The notes: a model not told the origin generated them from the letters alone. A DNA stretch of 64,000 nt from Flavobacteriaceae bacterium PS02336 (GCA_029960065.1 JASCOF010000001.1:1054001-1118000), one strand, 5' to 3'. Positions 16,834 through 27,395 are shown, numbered from the stretch's first letter. Numbers and translations are program-made.

Positions 16834-18462
16834 ATGATACCACGATTACTTTCTCTTTTTTTTCTTCTTTTTTCTTTATCTATTCATTCTCAATCTTCTA
16901 CAAAAGAATGGATTGATAGTTTAAATACTATTGATGATCATAATAAGAAAGTTGATTTAGCTCTTAAAATTGCTTCTAAACTTAAGGATTCTGATTGGGA
17001 AAGAGCCATAAAATATATCGAACTGGCAGAAACTGAAGCAAAAAAAACAGAAAAAACCAATTTAGCACTGGCTAAGGTCTATGTCGCAGCAGCTCAAATT
17101 TACGACTCAAAGGATGTTATCGATATTACCTTGCAGTATTATCTAAAAGCGTATGATATTTACAAAAACAATAATATTATAGATGAAACTGCGCGAGTAG
17201 AAAATAACCTTGCTATTATTTACGCTAAAAGCAATAATGAAGAAAAAGCACTTCAGTATTTTTTACATGTCTATCGTTATCAGAAATCTAAAAAAGAGTC
17301 TGATAAACTAGTCAAAATTTTAAACAATATTGGTACAACTTACTTAGGAAAAAGTTTAGATTCTTCGCTTTATTATTACCATAAAGCTGATGCAATTGCT
17401 AAAACTTTAAAAGATAAGAGGTTGAAAATTTATGTTTATACCAACTTAGCGAGAGCTTATGGCTTAAAGAAAGACAAGAAAAATGCCGATATTTATTTTG
17501 AAAAAGCATTCTCATTTACTGACTCTTCTATCGATAATTCATTAAAAGCTTTTACTTATGAGTCGCTTTCAGAATATAATTTTCAAGAAAAAAAACTCGA
17601 CGATGCGATTCTAAATGCTAAAAATGCCTTGGAATTATCAAAAGATAATGAGTTTGGTTTTTCTGGTTTACGATTGAATAAAATATTGTATCAAGCCTAT
17701 TTAGAAAAAGAAGATTATAAAAATGCAGTGCATTACTTTCAGAAATACAATGCAATCAGCGACAGTATTAATATTGAGCAGAAAGCTGTCAATCTGGAAA
17801 GAATTAGACTTGAACAAGATTATAAAGTACGAAGCCAGATTCGAACTTTGGTTGAAGAGAAAACCAGATTCAAGTATTATGTCGTTGGATTAATATTGGT
17901 TGTTGGCATATTGGTTTTAATTCTTCTGTTAATCCGTTATCGAAACCGAAATATCACCAATCAGCTGGAGAAAGAAAAACTAAAAGCAAAAGAACAAGAG
18001 CTAAAGCAAAGCCTTGAAGCTAAAAACATGGTTTTGGTTGGTAAAGCCATGTCCGAAATTCACCGTACCGATAATATCAATGAAATCCTGACCGACTTAA
18101 AAAAGATTAAACTTAAAACAGTCAATAAAGAAATGCAGCAAGCGATTGATATTGTTTTAAAACGTCTGGAAAAAGATTTGAATACCGATATATGGAAAGA
18201 ATTTGAAATTAGTTTCGAACAGGTTCATAAATCATTCTTCGATAAATTAACCATAGATTATCCAACACTTACCCCAAAAGAGCGCCGGCTTTGTGCATTG
18301 CTTTATTTAGATTTAACTACGAAAGAAATCTCTCAAATTACAGGACAATCCTTTAAATCGATAGAAAATGCCCGAACCAGACTTCGTAAAAAATTCGATT
18401 TAACCAACGAAAAAGTAAATCTTTCCACCTATTTAAACTCTTTTAAACCAGAAAATATGTAA
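16834..18462 (+). CDS. TPR-repeat membrane regulator with LuxR-type HTH
   Basis: This 542-residue protein has a signal sequence (1-20), periplasmic tetratricopeptide repeats (about 25-310), one transmembrane helix (about 346-368), a cytoplasmic coiled coil (about 375-405) and a C-terminal LuxR-like helix-turn-helix (about 478-525, with LTPKERRLCALLYLDLTTKE). This is the Bacteroidota TPR-LuxR type of one-component transmembrane regulator. It parallels the TPR-AraC protein at 5751-7304. The target genes are unknown; the secreted peptidase downstream is a reasonable guess, but a separate small gene and a terminator lie between them. Confidence 0.88.
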   Translation: MIPRLLSLFFLLFSLSIHSQSSTKEWIDSLNTIDDHNKKVDLALKIASKLKDSDWERAIKYIELAETEAKKTEKTNLALAKVYVAAAQIYDSKDVIDITLQYYLKAYDIYKNNNIIDETARVENNLAIIYAKSNNEEKALQYFLHVYRYQKSKKESDKLVKILNNIGTTYLGKSLDSSLYYYHKADAIAKTLKDKRLKIYVYTNLARAYGLKKDKKNADIYFEKAFSFTDSSIDNSLKAFTYESLSEYNFQEKKLDDAILNAKNALELSKDNEFGFSGLRLNKILYQAYLEKEDYKNAVHYFQKYNAISDSINIEQKAVNLERIRLEQDYKVRSQIRTLVEEKTRFKYYVVGLILVVGILVLILLLIRYRNRNITNQLEKEKLKAKEQELKQSLEAKNMVLVGKAMSEIHRTDNINEILTDLKKIKLKTVNKEMQQAIDIVLKRLEKDLNTDIWKEFEISFEQVHKSFFDKLTIDYPTLTPKERRLCALLYLDLTTKEISQITGQSFKSIENARTRLRKKFDLTNEKVNLSTYLNSFKPENM

Positions 18463-18624
18463 AATAAATGTTATTATAACGTTTTGATTATGTTAGGTTT
18501 AAAATAAAAAGAGTGTTTTTTTGGTAGCACTTTTTTACCTGAGAGTGTTTTTGCATTAGTCCTTTTTTTTCGAGCCTTAAAGAGGCAGTCTATTTTTACC
18601 AAACTATTGTAAGAAATAAGTTTG

Positions 18625-18762
18625 ATGAACACGAAGAAAAAGGAAGAACCAACTAAAAGTCTGGAAGAACTTTTAGAAGAAACAAAAACAAAAAAGAGCG
18701 CGCTCTTAAAAATTCTACAAAAAATAACGAAAGCAAGTTCTAAAAATCAACCGCCGAATTGA
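18625..18762 (+). CDS. Small highly charged protein, 45 residues
   Basis: An ATG at 18625 opens a 45-codon frame with a Lys/Glu-rich, helix-forming sequence (KSLEELLEETKTKKSALLKI, then LQKITKASSKNQPPN). The last part of the gene is the left arm of a strong terminator, so the stop codon lies inside the hairpin. Such compact genes with their own terminator are typical of real small proteins. No family is recognised. It sits between the TPR-LuxR regulator and the large peptidase. Confidence 0.5.
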   Translation: MNTKKKEEPTKSLEELLEETKTKKSALLKILQKITKASSKNQPPN

Positions 18763-18783
18763 TTTTTAGGGCTTGCTTTTTTT
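18733..18783 (+). terminator. Terminator overlapping the end of the small gene
   Basis: Arms 18733-18750 and 18759-18776 pair at 16 of 18 positions plus wobbles (GCAAGTTCTAAAAATCAA against TTGATTTTTAGGGCTTGC), followed by a run of seven T. The left arm is coding sequence of the 45-residue small protein. Confidence 0.8.
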
Positions 18784-18860
18784 GTGGCTTTCTGCTGGCC
18801 ATTGTAGGGCAATATACTATTAACTAAAGCAGCCTTAATACTAATTTTAAATTTAAAAAA

Positions 18861-21800
18861 ATGAACCAGATTTACTCTAAACCCAGGTATTTGTTTCTTT
18901 TGTTAGGTTTCTTAGTCTGTTCCGCAGGAATGGCTCAGTCACCTTTACCAAAAAACAAAACATCTAATGCGCAGACGGCTGTACAATCGCCATTTGCTAT
19001 TCAGAAAAAAGATCAAGTTTCTAAGAAAACTAGCGATCAAATTAGCAATCAAGACGATGATTCTAATCTTCTTTTAACTCAAAAAAGTGTAAAAGGAACA
19101 ACACTTTCACAAGCAGAAAGTGATGACGTAAATAAGCGATTAAAAGCAAGTCAGAAACTTTTTGATAAAAGTCAGAGCACTTCAACAGGAAAAAATGTGC
19201 AAAATGCTGACAGTACAAAAGTGAGATCTTTTGCTAAATCGTCTAATTTGACTATTAGAAATGTATTTGAAGTTAAAAAAGCAGATTTTGAATTGTCGAA
19301 CGCAGACAAAATGCAGTTAAAATCGGTTTCAGATAAACATGGCAGAAGTTTAGCAACGTATCAGCAAATGCATAATTCAGTTCCTGTTGAAGGATCGATT
19401 TATAAAGTTAGAGAAAATAAAAGCAAAATTGAGGCATTTGGACACATCAGTAAAAAACTGCCTGCAAACAGTAGTTATAAAGTAAATGCATCGGCTGCTT
19501 TACAAAATGCGTTAAATAGTGTAAATGCTAAAGAATATGTTTGGCAGAGCAAAAAATTATCGGCTTTAGTACATAAAAAAATCAGTACAAAACCAGAAGG
19601 AGAATTGGTTTATGTTGGACCTAATTTTTCATCTGAATTGACAGAATATCATTTGGCTTGGAAATACGATATTTTCGCAACAAATCCACAGTCAAGCCAG
19701 ACTATTTACGTAGATGCTAATACTGGAAAAATCATCTTAAAAATTGATTTAAGTAGAGATGTCCGTTCTTCTGTTTTGCCTTCTGCTGATGGAAGAAAAG
19801 CCACTGGTAAAGGAAAAGCAAGATTTGCAGGAGATGTTACTTTTGGTACAACTCAATACGCAGACGGTTATAGATTAGAGGATTTAGTAGGGAAGTACAA
19901 AGTGCAGATGTATACTTTAAATATGAATCATGCAGAGCACGCCTCAGATGAAGTATTGACAGAATATATCGATGAAGATAACAACTGGAACGATTTGTAC
20001 AATAAAGACCACGATGAAGCAGCAATAGATATTCATTGGGGAATGCAAAAAACGTTAAACTACTACGAAGAGAAATTTAACCGTAATAGTGTTGATGATA
20101 AAGGAATGACCATTTTTGCACTTGCGCATTTAGGAACCAACGTTGAAAATGCTTCTTGGACAGGAGGATGGGCACAGTTTGGAGATGGAAAAGATCAGCC
20201 TTTTGTGAGTTTAGGAATTACTGGACATGAAATGACTCATGCCGTAACACAATTTTCTGCTGGATTGATTTATCAGGGAGAATCTGGAGCGATGAATGAA
20301 TCTTTTAGTGATATTTTTGGCGTTTCTATTGAGTTTTACACTGGAAAAGACACAAAAAATGATATCTGGATGCTGGGAGACGAATTGTACTCTCACGGTA
20401 GTTTAAGAAGTATGTCCAATCCAAAATCACAAGGACAGCCTGATACTTATGGCGGAACAAATTGGGTAAATCCAGGGAATTTACAATATGACAATGGTGG
20501 TGTACACATTAACAGCGGACTTACTAATTATTGGTACTATTTGTTAGTTGAAGGTGGAGAAGGAGTTAATGACCTTAATAACAGTTACAATATAAAGCCT
20601 ATCGGATTGGCTAAAGCTGAGAAAATTGCTTATCTAACGCTTACCGAATATTTGTCGCCTTCTTCAAATTTTAGTGATATGCGTCAGGCATCTTTATTAG
20701 CAACAGAAGATTTATACGGTTTAGGATCTGAAGAATACAAACAAGTTACAAATGCATGGTATGCAATTGGAGTAGGTACTGCCTATGCAGATCGACAAAT
20801 AACAGTTGTTTCTGTAGAAAATCCTTCAACCCCTTGCGGACCATTAAAAGGAGAAGAGCCTTTTTATATTACAATAAGAAATACAGGAAATAAGGTCATT
20901 AAAGCTGATGAAGCTTTAAATTTCAAATTAAGAGCCATGGCAAGCGCTCTTGGCAGACTTATTACTTTTTATACCAATGATGGTAAAGTTCCTTTTACGA
21001 AAGATTTAGGAATTGGAGAAGAAACAACTATTGCGATAACAAGTAAAATACCATATCAAATAAATGCGACGAGCTACGTAGAAGTTAAAGTAGATCTTGA
21101 TCCTATTGTAGATTTTGGTGTTAAAGAAGGATATTCTTTTGTTACAGGTATATACGTTGCCACTGCACAAAAAGATTTTGATATTAAAGCTACTGCTTTA
21201 GATATGCCAATATATACAGGAGATTTATTAATGTCAAGTTATACTCCGGCAATTACAATTTTTAATTTAGGCTGTCAAGATATTCCAGCAGGAACTGTTT
21301 TAAAAGTTGGATATGCAAATACAAAAGCAGGAAGCACAACAATTTGGAAAGATGTGACATTGCAGACTGCTTTCAAAGCAAATTCAGAAATGAAAATAGC
21401 TTTCGATACTGCTATCGATTTATCAGCAGCGGGCTTACACACTTACGAAGCTTATGTAACGTATGACAAAGATCCGATTACTACAAATAATAGTATCATA
21501 AATGCCTCTTACAGTGATGTTATAACACAATTTCCTTACACAGAAGGATTCGAAAGAACGCCTGGAGGATGGAACACAAAAGCGTTAAGCGGGAATCAGA
21601 AGTTTGTATTTCAAAATTATCCTGCAACTTTTAGAACCGTTAAATCACAGTACATGTGGGGAATGGTAGACTTTAAAGAAAATGACAGAATGGGACTTAA
21701 TTCTGATTTCGTTTTAGAATCACCAATCTTTGATTTTACAAATGTAGTTTCTCCGTATGTTGAATTCGATTTATATTATCTATTGCATAGAACTTACGAC

Positions 21801-24800
21801 GGTTTAATTGTTGAATATTCGGAAGATAAAGGGAAAAGCTGGAAGAAAATAAATACAGTAAATTATCCAGAAATAGAACATGGTAATGATTTATTTGATG
21901 GTGCTTGGTTTACAGGAGTAAATACCCAGCTTAAAAAAGATCCGTATCAAATTCGCTTAAATGAGTTGGCTGGAAAGAAAGCTGCAATTCGTTTTCATGT
22001 AAAATCAGATGATTATTATGACGGATTCCTTGGCGGATTTATAGATAACATTTTGGTAGGCGATGCGCCATATGATTTAGAAGTTGTATCTGCGCAGTTA
22101 GACGCTGGTAAATGCGATATCAATAATAATAACGCTGCGGTAATTACTAAAATTACTAACAATTTTGCGACAAAAAGCCAAGAGGTTGTGATTACAACTA
22201 AAGTTCTTGATGCAGCAAAAGTGGAGATTTTTTCAAAAACCGAAAAAACAATTTTAAACTTCGCTAGGTTCAAAGACACTATAAGTTATTCAGTTCCTAA
22301 TATTAATTTAAAGAATATTGGAGAGCAAACAATTTCGGTTTCGGTTTTTCCTGAAGACATGACAAAAGACGTGAAACAAGGAAACAATGCCGTAATATTA
22401 ACCTACGATAATTGGAATAACGAAGACATGAAAGTTTCCGTACTTCCGTACAAAATGGACTTTGAAGACGCTTCTAAATACAAAGGATGGAGAACTTCTG
22501 AGAATAAAGGTTCTGCAGGATGGAAACATGGTGAACGTGCAGATTTAGGTTCTCCAGGATGGTTTCTTTCAGATCATACTAAATTTATGGCAAGTAATGA
22601 TGACAAATGCAATTGCGACGCTTCAAACGATATGTTAGTTTCTCCGGTATTTGATTTGACCAATTACAAAGAAGCACATTTATCATTTGATGGTTATGGA
22701 GATCCGCAGCAATGGTCAGATGGTTTTGTAAAAGTTAGTACCGATGCAGGAGCAACTTGGAAAGAGGTATTTAAAATGCCTTATTACGGCGCTTGGTTTG
22801 GATATAACGTTGATTTAAGTGCATATGCAGGAAAGTCTTGTGTAATGGTTGCATTTGTGCAAAATGACAATGGATTTTTTGGTAATGGTTTCGCAGTAGA
22901 TAATATTGAAATTACACCAACTAAAAGTAATTTACAAATATCGAATTTAGTTGTTGGCGAAACTGTTTATGAAGATGCACCTTCGCATGAGTTTTATATT
23001 GATGCAAGAAATGTATCTTATAAAACATTGGAGAAAGTTACTCTTAAATATCAAATTCTGCAGAATGGAAACACTATTGGCGAACCAGTTTCATTAGAAA
23101 GAATCAAAACAATACGACTAGGTGAAACTCTTGTTTATAAAATAAACGGTCTTCCTAAATTAGCAGCTGGAAATTATGAAATTAAAGTGCAGGCAACTGC
23201 TGAAGGAGAGATAAATACAGATGTTAAGAGTCTTACCGCACCTTTCCAAGTGGTTGAAAAAGCTTTAGAATTAAGCTCAGAAAACTTTGATGGTTTGACA
23301 CAAGGCTCAATCTTTGGAACAAAAGGATTTATATCTAATCAAAGTGACGAGAATTATCCATGGAGAACTGTTCTGGCTCCTGATAATACATATTTAACAA
23401 TTCCGAATAAAGATCATGGAGGTGCTGCGGCTGGAAAAATTTTGTACAATCAGTTAGAAGGACCTTATTACTATGGCGAATTAGTATCGCCTATGTATAA
23501 GCTTTCAGGCAGCGCAACAGCTGTAGAGTTTTATTATGCCATGCAAAGTAATGCTAGTGATGCTTTAATTGTAGACATCAAACCTGCGGGAGGAGAATGG
23601 ACTGAAATCTGGAGAAATGCCAGACAAGGAACTTTTGAAGATACAGAATGGCAGAAAGCAACAGCGAATATTGCAAAATATGCTGGTAAATCAGTATTAT
23701 TCCGCTTTAGACATGCAAAAGCGGATGGATATTCGTATATGATTTTGGACGATTTAAAAGTGATTACTGAAGCAGTTTCAGATGTTGCATTAAAAATCTT
23801 ATCACCAGTAGACGTTTGCGGTAACAGTACAGTAAAAGTGAAACTGACAAATGAAGGTCAGAAGGCAATTAAAGAAAATTCGATTCAGTTAAATCTGGAA
23901 TATTTTAATACATCAGAAAAAATTTCAGAAACTATTGCAGCCGGAATTCCAGTTGGAGAAAGCATCGAATATACTTTTATCAAACAGCCTAAATTAGACG
24001 ATAGCGGAGATTCTCATGTCTTTACTATAAAAGCAAATTTAGAGGGTGATGTTATAACAGATAACAACACTATTAAAAATTATGTTTACCAAGGAGTATC
24101 TTCAAATTTCAAAATATTTAATAGTCCAGTAGTACATGCTTACGCAGATAAAAGTGTATACCTGGATGCGCAAAGAAACTTTTTGGCGAACGAAATTGAA
24201 GCAGCTTCATACAAATGGAATACTGGCGAAACTACCAATGCTATTGATGTAAGTAAAGCAGGAGATTATGCCGTTACTGCAGTGTTAGAAAGCGGTTGTA
24301 CAATTACAGAGAAAGTAACAGTAGTTTTTGACACTTTCCAATCGGAGCTCGAAAGCGGCGATGTCTGCGGTCCTGAAGTAGTATTAAATCCAGGAGATTA
24401 TGCAGCTTACGAATGGTTTGACGGTTCAACAGATCCAACTTTTAAAACAACAGAAAGCGGTGAGTATTATGTAACCGTATACAATGAAAACGGATTAGGT
24501 AAAATTTTTGCAACAACTATCAATGTTCTTGAAAATATTGCACCTGAAATTCAAGCATTAGAAGGCAATAAAATAACAGCTTCTAGTGACGCTTCAGGTT
24601 ACCAATGGTTTTTAAACGGAAGACCTTTACCAAATGCAACCGAAAAAATGGTGGCTACAATCTGGGAAGGAAGCTACAGTCTGCAGGTCACTAATGCAAA
24701 CGGATGTACTAGTATGTCGGCTCCAATTGATTCTAAAGGTCTGCTTATCGGAAAATTAACGAATTCTTTCAGAGTATTCCCAAATCCAGCTGTAGATGAT

Positions 24801-24998
24801 ATAAACATCTTTTTGGCTGATAAAGCGGAAGGCGAAGCTCAAATGAAAATTTACTCTATGGAAGGTAATGCAGTTTGGAGTAAAACCTATACAACCGTTC
24901 CTTCAAGTGTAAATATAAGTCAGTTGAATACTGGAGTTTACATTTTAGATTGTACCGTACAAGGTAAAAAGTACACCGCTAAGATTATTAAAAAGTAA
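18861..24998 (+). CDS. Giant secreted M4 (thermolysin-type) metallopeptidase with T9SS sorting domain
   Basis: This 2045-residue exported zinc peptidase starts with a signal peptide (to about AQ, residues 25-26). A disordered stretch, an FTP/PepSY inhibitory propeptide (about 115-300) and an M4 catalytic domain (about 325-650) follow. The zinc ligands and catalytic residues are visible: H456-E457-M-T-H460 and E480, with the 24-residue spacing of thermolysin. Then come CARDB-like domains and at least three MAM/jelly-roll-like domains (about 890-1060, 1200-1355, 1480-1640), Ig-like modules, and a type A T9SS C-terminal sorting domain (about 1970-2045, FRVFPNP ... GVYILDCTVQG). It would be exported by the type IX system and bound to or released from the surface to digest proteins. 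It is far longer than plain thermolysins (~500-600 residues). Confidence 0.93.
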   Translation: MNQIYSKPRYLFLLLGFLVCSAGMAQSPLPKNKTSNAQTAVQSPFAIQKKDQVSKKTSDQISNQDDDSNLLLTQKSVKGTTLSQAESDDVNKRLKASQKLFDKSQSTSTGKNVQNADSTKVRSFAKSSNLTIRNVFEVKKADFELSNADKMQLKSVSDKHGRSLATYQQMHNSVPVEGSIYKVRENKSKIEAFGHISKKLPANSSYKVNASAALQNALNSVNAKEYVWQSKKLSALVHKKISTKPEGELVYVGPNFSSELTEYHLAWKYDIFATNPQSSQTIYVDANTGKIILKIDLSRDVRSSVLPSADGRKATGKGKARFAGDVTFGTTQYADGYRLEDLVGKYKVQMYTLNMNHAEHASDEVLTEYIDEDNNWNDLYNKDHDEAAIDIHWGMQKTLNYYEEKFNRNSVDDKGMTIFALAHLGTNVENASWTGGWAQFGDGKDQPFVSLGITGHEMTHAVTQFSAGLIYQGESGAMNESFSDIFGVSIEFYTGKDTKNDIWMLGDELYSHGSLRSMSNPKSQGQPDTYGGTNWVNPGNLQYDNGGVHINSGLTNYWYYLLVEGGEGVNDLNNSYNIKPIGLAKAEKIAYLTLTEYLSPSSNFSDMRQASLLATEDLYGLGSEEYKQVTNAWYAIGVGTAYADRQITVVSVENPSTPCGPLKGEEPFYITIRNTGNKVIKADEALNFKLRAMASALGRLITFYTNDGKVPFTKDLGIGEETTIAITSKIPYQINATSYVEVKVDLDPIVDFGVKEGYSFVTGIYVATAQKDFDIKATALDMPIYTGDLLMSSYTPAITIFNLGCQDIPAGTVLKVGYANTKAGSTTIWKDVTLQTAFKANSEMKIAFDTAIDLSAAGLHTYEAYVTYDKDPITTNNSIINASYSDVITQFPYTEGFERTPGGWNTKALSGNQKFVFQNYPATFRTVKSQYMWGMVDFKENDRMGLNSDFVLESPIFDFTNVVSPYVEFDLYYLLHRTYDGLIVEYSEDKGKSWKKINTVNYPEIEHGNDLFDGAWFTGVNTQLKKDPYQIRLNELAGKKAAIRFHVKSDDYYDGFLGGFIDNILVGDAPYDLEVVSAQLDAGKCDINNNNAAVITKITNNFATKSQEVVITTKVLDAAKVEIFSKTEKTILNFARFKDTISYSVPNINLKNIGEQTISVSVFPEDMTKDVKQGNNAVILTYDNWNNEDMKVSVLPYKMDFEDASKYKGWRTSENKGSAGWKHGERADLGSPGWFLSDHTKFMASNDDKCNCDASNDMLVSPVFDLTNYKEAHLSFDGYGDPQQWSDGFVKVSTDAGATWKEVFKMPYYGAWFGYNVDLSAYAGKSCVMVAFVQNDNGFFGNGFAVDNIEITPTKSNLQISNLVVGETVYEDAPSHEFYIDARNVSYKTLEKVTLKYQILQNGNTIGEPVSLERIKTIRLGETLVYKINGLPKLAAGNYEIKVQATAEGEINTDVKSLTAPFQVVEKALELSSENFDGLTQGSIFGTKGFISNQSDENYPWRTVLAPDNTYLTIPNKDHGGAAAGKILYNQLEGPYYYGELVSPMYKLSGSATAVEFYYAMQSNASDALIVDIKPAGGEWTEIWRNARQGTFEDTEWQKATANIAKYAGKSVLFRFRHAKADGYSYMILDDLKVITEAVSDVALKILSPVDVCGNSTVKVKLTNEGQKAIKENSIQLNLEYFNTSEKISETIAAGIPVGESIEYTFIKQPKLDDSGDSHVFTIKANLEGDVITDNNTIKNYVYQGVSSNFKIFNSPVVHAYADKSVYLDAQRNFLANEIEAASYKWNTGETTNAIDVSKAGDYAVTAVLESGCTITEKVTVVFDTFQSELESGDVCGPEVVLNPGDYAAYEWFDGSTDPTFKTTESGEYYVTVYNENGLGKIFATTINVLENIAPEIQALEGNKITASSDASGYQWFLNGRPLPNATEKMVATIWEGSYSLQVTNANGCTSMSAPIDSKGLLIGKLTNSFRVFPNPAVDDINIFLADKAEGEAQMKIYSMEGNAVWSKTYTTVPSSVNISQLNTGVYILDCTVQGKKYTAKIIKK

Positions 24999-25064
24999 CA
25001 AATTAGAGATAGAAACGGCAGTTCTTTTCAATAGAACTGCCCATCTTAAAAACAAATAAATACG

Positions 25065-25712
25065 ATGAAAAAATCAAAGCTGATAATTTGTGCACTGTTA
25101 ATGTGTGCAGGTGTAATGGCTCAAACCGAAAAAGTTAAACTGGGCGTAAAAGCAGGTTTAAATATTTCTAGCCTGACATTGAATGAAAATGAATTGGATT
25201 CAACAAATAAAACGGGATTTACAGCAGGCTTAATGACAGAAATTCCGTTGGCAAAAAACTTTTCGATACAGCCGGAATTGTTGTACAGCCAGCAGGGAAT
25301 GAAATTATCTTATTCTGATCCAGAAGTAGAGAACTCTCATTACAAAAGTACCATTGCCTTAAACTATTTAAATATTCCAATAATGCTGAAATATTATGTA
25401 GTTAAAGGATTCAGCATTCAGGCAGGACCGCAAGTTGGAATTCTGCTTAAAGCAAACAATGAGTATCAAGACAATTTTTTAGGTTATAATAACCAAGAAA
25501 AAATGGATTTAAAAGATTATTCAAATGGAGTAGATGCTTCTGCAAACTTTGGATTGGGTTATCAGTTTAAAGATAAATTCTATCTAGATGCAAGATACAA
25601 TATGTCTTATACAAATGTATTTAAAGATGTTACAGCAAATACAAATTACGTTATCAACAGCGATATGAAGAACAGAAATTTTCAGATAACAATTGGTTAT
25701 TTTTTTAAATAG
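25065..25712 (+). CDS. Outer-membrane beta-barrel protein (PorT-like family)
   Basis: This 215-residue protein has a signal peptide (to about AQ, residues 19-20) and alternating strands through to the C-terminal FQITIGYFFK, ending in an aromatic residue and lysine. The first mature strand KLGVKAGLNISSL is typical of the small 8-stranded OMP_b-brl_2/PorT-like barrels of Bacteroidota. It lies 66 bases after the giant peptidase with no clear terminator between, so the two may be co-transcribed. The specific function is unknown. Confidence 0.85.
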   Translation: MKKSKLIICALLMCAGVMAQTEKVKLGVKAGLNISSLTLNENELDSTNKTGFTAGLMTEIPLAKNFSIQPELLYSQQGMKLSYSDPEVENSHYKSTIALNYLNIPIMLKYYVVKGFSIQAGPQVGILLKANNEYQDNFLGYNNQEKMDLKDYSNGVDASANFGLGYQFKDKFYLDARYNMSYTNVFKDVTANTNYVINSDMKNRNFQITIGYFFK

Positions 25713-25743
25713 AGTTAGTAACAAACTTCATATTTTTTTTAAA

Positions 25744-25770
25744 GCCACTCTTGATCAGAGTGGTTTTTTT
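25744..25770 (+). terminator. Rho-independent terminator
   Basis: A perfect 8-bp stem (GCCACTCT / AGAGTGGT with the outer pair G-U, 5-base loop TGATC) is followed by a run of T. It closes the peptidase/barrel unit just before the convergent methyltransferase gene. Confidence 0.85.
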
Positions 25771-25790
25771 ATGCTGTGTTTAGATTAAAT

Positions 25791-27395
25791 TCACTTTCCT
25801 TTTAATAAATTAATGCTTACCGTGGCCGTATCAGCATCTGGAAAACGTTTAAAAACAGACTGATCGGGAAATAAACCAGCTTCTGCTGCAACTTTATTAA
25901 AAACATCAATTTCTACAATATACTGGTCAGAAAAACCATGAGTAGCATCGTAAGCTGTTGCAGCGGTTTTACCTAAATTTTGAGCGGTTAGATTTGGATT
26001 TATAGTATGTAACTCAATCAAAAGAAGTCCAAATTTACGAACATAAGGCGACCATTTCTGTAAATGTTCCAACAGATTATCTTCAACCAAATTATTGCTG
26101 ATTCTTTTTCCTCTTGATGCAAATGCACCAGAAGAAGTACTGATTCTATCTGAATGAATTTGTTCTGGATCCTGCCAAATTCGGTTGTGATCTAGAAAAG
26201 TTCTTACGTTCAGTAAATCTTTTAAATCAATATTATAATTTTCTTTTAAATCTGCCGAAAGCACATCTGGACGGCCAATATCGCCCCAAATTACTTTAGC
26301 CCAAATATCTGCCTTTATAAGATTGGCTCGGGTCACTTTTAACGCAGTCTGATTATAGTCGGCACCGACTAAAAATAACGGATATTCGTCGAGCATTTTA
26401 CCGCGTAAAGTCTGTCGGTCAATTACTTCAAAAGCATGCTGTAAAAAAGCGCCGTTTCCACAACCCATGTCTAAAATTCCTTTGGGCTGTTCCTCAATTG
26501 GTAGGTTAAAAAGCTGGATTAGAATTTCGTCAACTACTTTAAAATAGGTATCGTGCGCGCCTCCGCTTCCCCAAACATTCATTTCGCGATCCACGTGAAT
26601 TTCGTTTTCGCCTTCAGCAGTTTGTAAAATTTCTGGATTGCCAAAAAGTAATTCATCCATTTTGGCAAAAGTCGGCAGATAAGAAACCGTAACACCATAA
26701 GCGCTGGCTCTTTTGGCGAAAAACAAACCCGCTTCGGTAAACTGATAATTACCATTTTTTTCTAAAAACCATCCCAAATGCACAAAAAAGTCTAATATCT
26801 TTTTAAAATTCTCAGGCGATTTATGAAACTCTTCAGGACGGAAAGAAGTCTCCATAAAGTATTTATGAAACATTCCGTTCATTGCCAAACGTACAATCGT
26901 TGGACCAATCAAATGACCTTCAATGTGTTTTAGAATTTGGTTTTGAATATCATTGGTAAAAGGATCTTCTGAAAGTTCGATTCCGTATCCTTTTTTATAT
27001 TTCTCAAAAATAAGATTGAGTTTCTCAAATGGCACATCTTCAAATTGCCTCGGATGAAATTGTGTAGATAACTGAAGCAGATCAACCACATCTTCATAAA
27101 GATAAAATAATGAAAAAGCAGTTTTAGATTTTTCATTAACCGAAATCGTAATTTCCTGAGTCTGGTTATTGACTTCATAATTTAAAAAACCTTGCGAAGC
27201 CAAAACTCTTAAACCGACATTCAAATATCCTTCGTTGGCGTTAAACTCATTTACAAGTTCTGATAATTGAATTTGTTCTTTGGCTAAGATAAATTCTAAA
27301 ACAGATTTTTTCTTTAGCGCTATTGCCACAGGAGCAGTAACTAATCCGTCAAGATGCCTGAAAATAGAACCTAATAGTTGTGATTTATCGTTCAT
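25791..27395 (-). CDS. Class I SAM-dependent methyltransferase with N-terminal winged-helix domain
   Basis: This 534-residue protein has an N-terminal part that looks like the dimerisation/winged-helix domain of O-methyltransferases (about 10-110). The SAM-binding motif I, GILDMGCGNGAFLQ, is near residue 305. An acidic post-motif (VGADYNQTALKVTRANLIKA) follows, and then a domain with LLIELHTINP. The size and the insert after motif I resemble stand-alone methyltransferases related to polyketide and natural-product C/O-methylation, but no biosynthetic genes are nearby and the substrate cannot be read. It is a single-gene transcript, convergent with the barrel gene; its promoter must lie in the repeat-filled interval upstream. 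Confidence 0.8.
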   Translation of the reverse strand: MNDKSQLLGSIFRHLDGLVTAPVAIALKKKSVLEFILAKEQIQLSELVNEFNANEGYLNVGLRVLASQGFLNYEVNNQTQEITISVNEKSKTAFSLFYLYEDVVDLLQLSTQFHPRQFEDVPFEKLNLIFEKYKKGYGIELSEDPFTNDIQNQILKHIEGHLIGPTIVRLAMNGMFHKYFMETSFRPEEFHKSPENFKKILDFFVHLGWFLEKNGNYQFTEAGLFFAKRASAYGVTVSYLPTFAKMDELLFGNPEILQTAEGENEIHVDREMNVWGSGGAHDTYFKVVDEILIQLFNLPIEEQPKGILDMGCGNGAFLQHAFEVIDRQTLRGKMLDEYPLFLVGADYNQTALKVTRANLIKADIWAKVIWGDIGRPDVLSADLKENYNIDLKDLLNVRTFLDHNRIWQDPEQIHSDRISTSSGAFASRGKRISNNLVEDNLLEHLQKWSPYVRKFGLLLIELHTINPNLTAQNLGKTAATAYDATHGFSDQYIVEIDVFNKVAAEAGLFPDQSVFKRFPDADTATVSINLLKGK

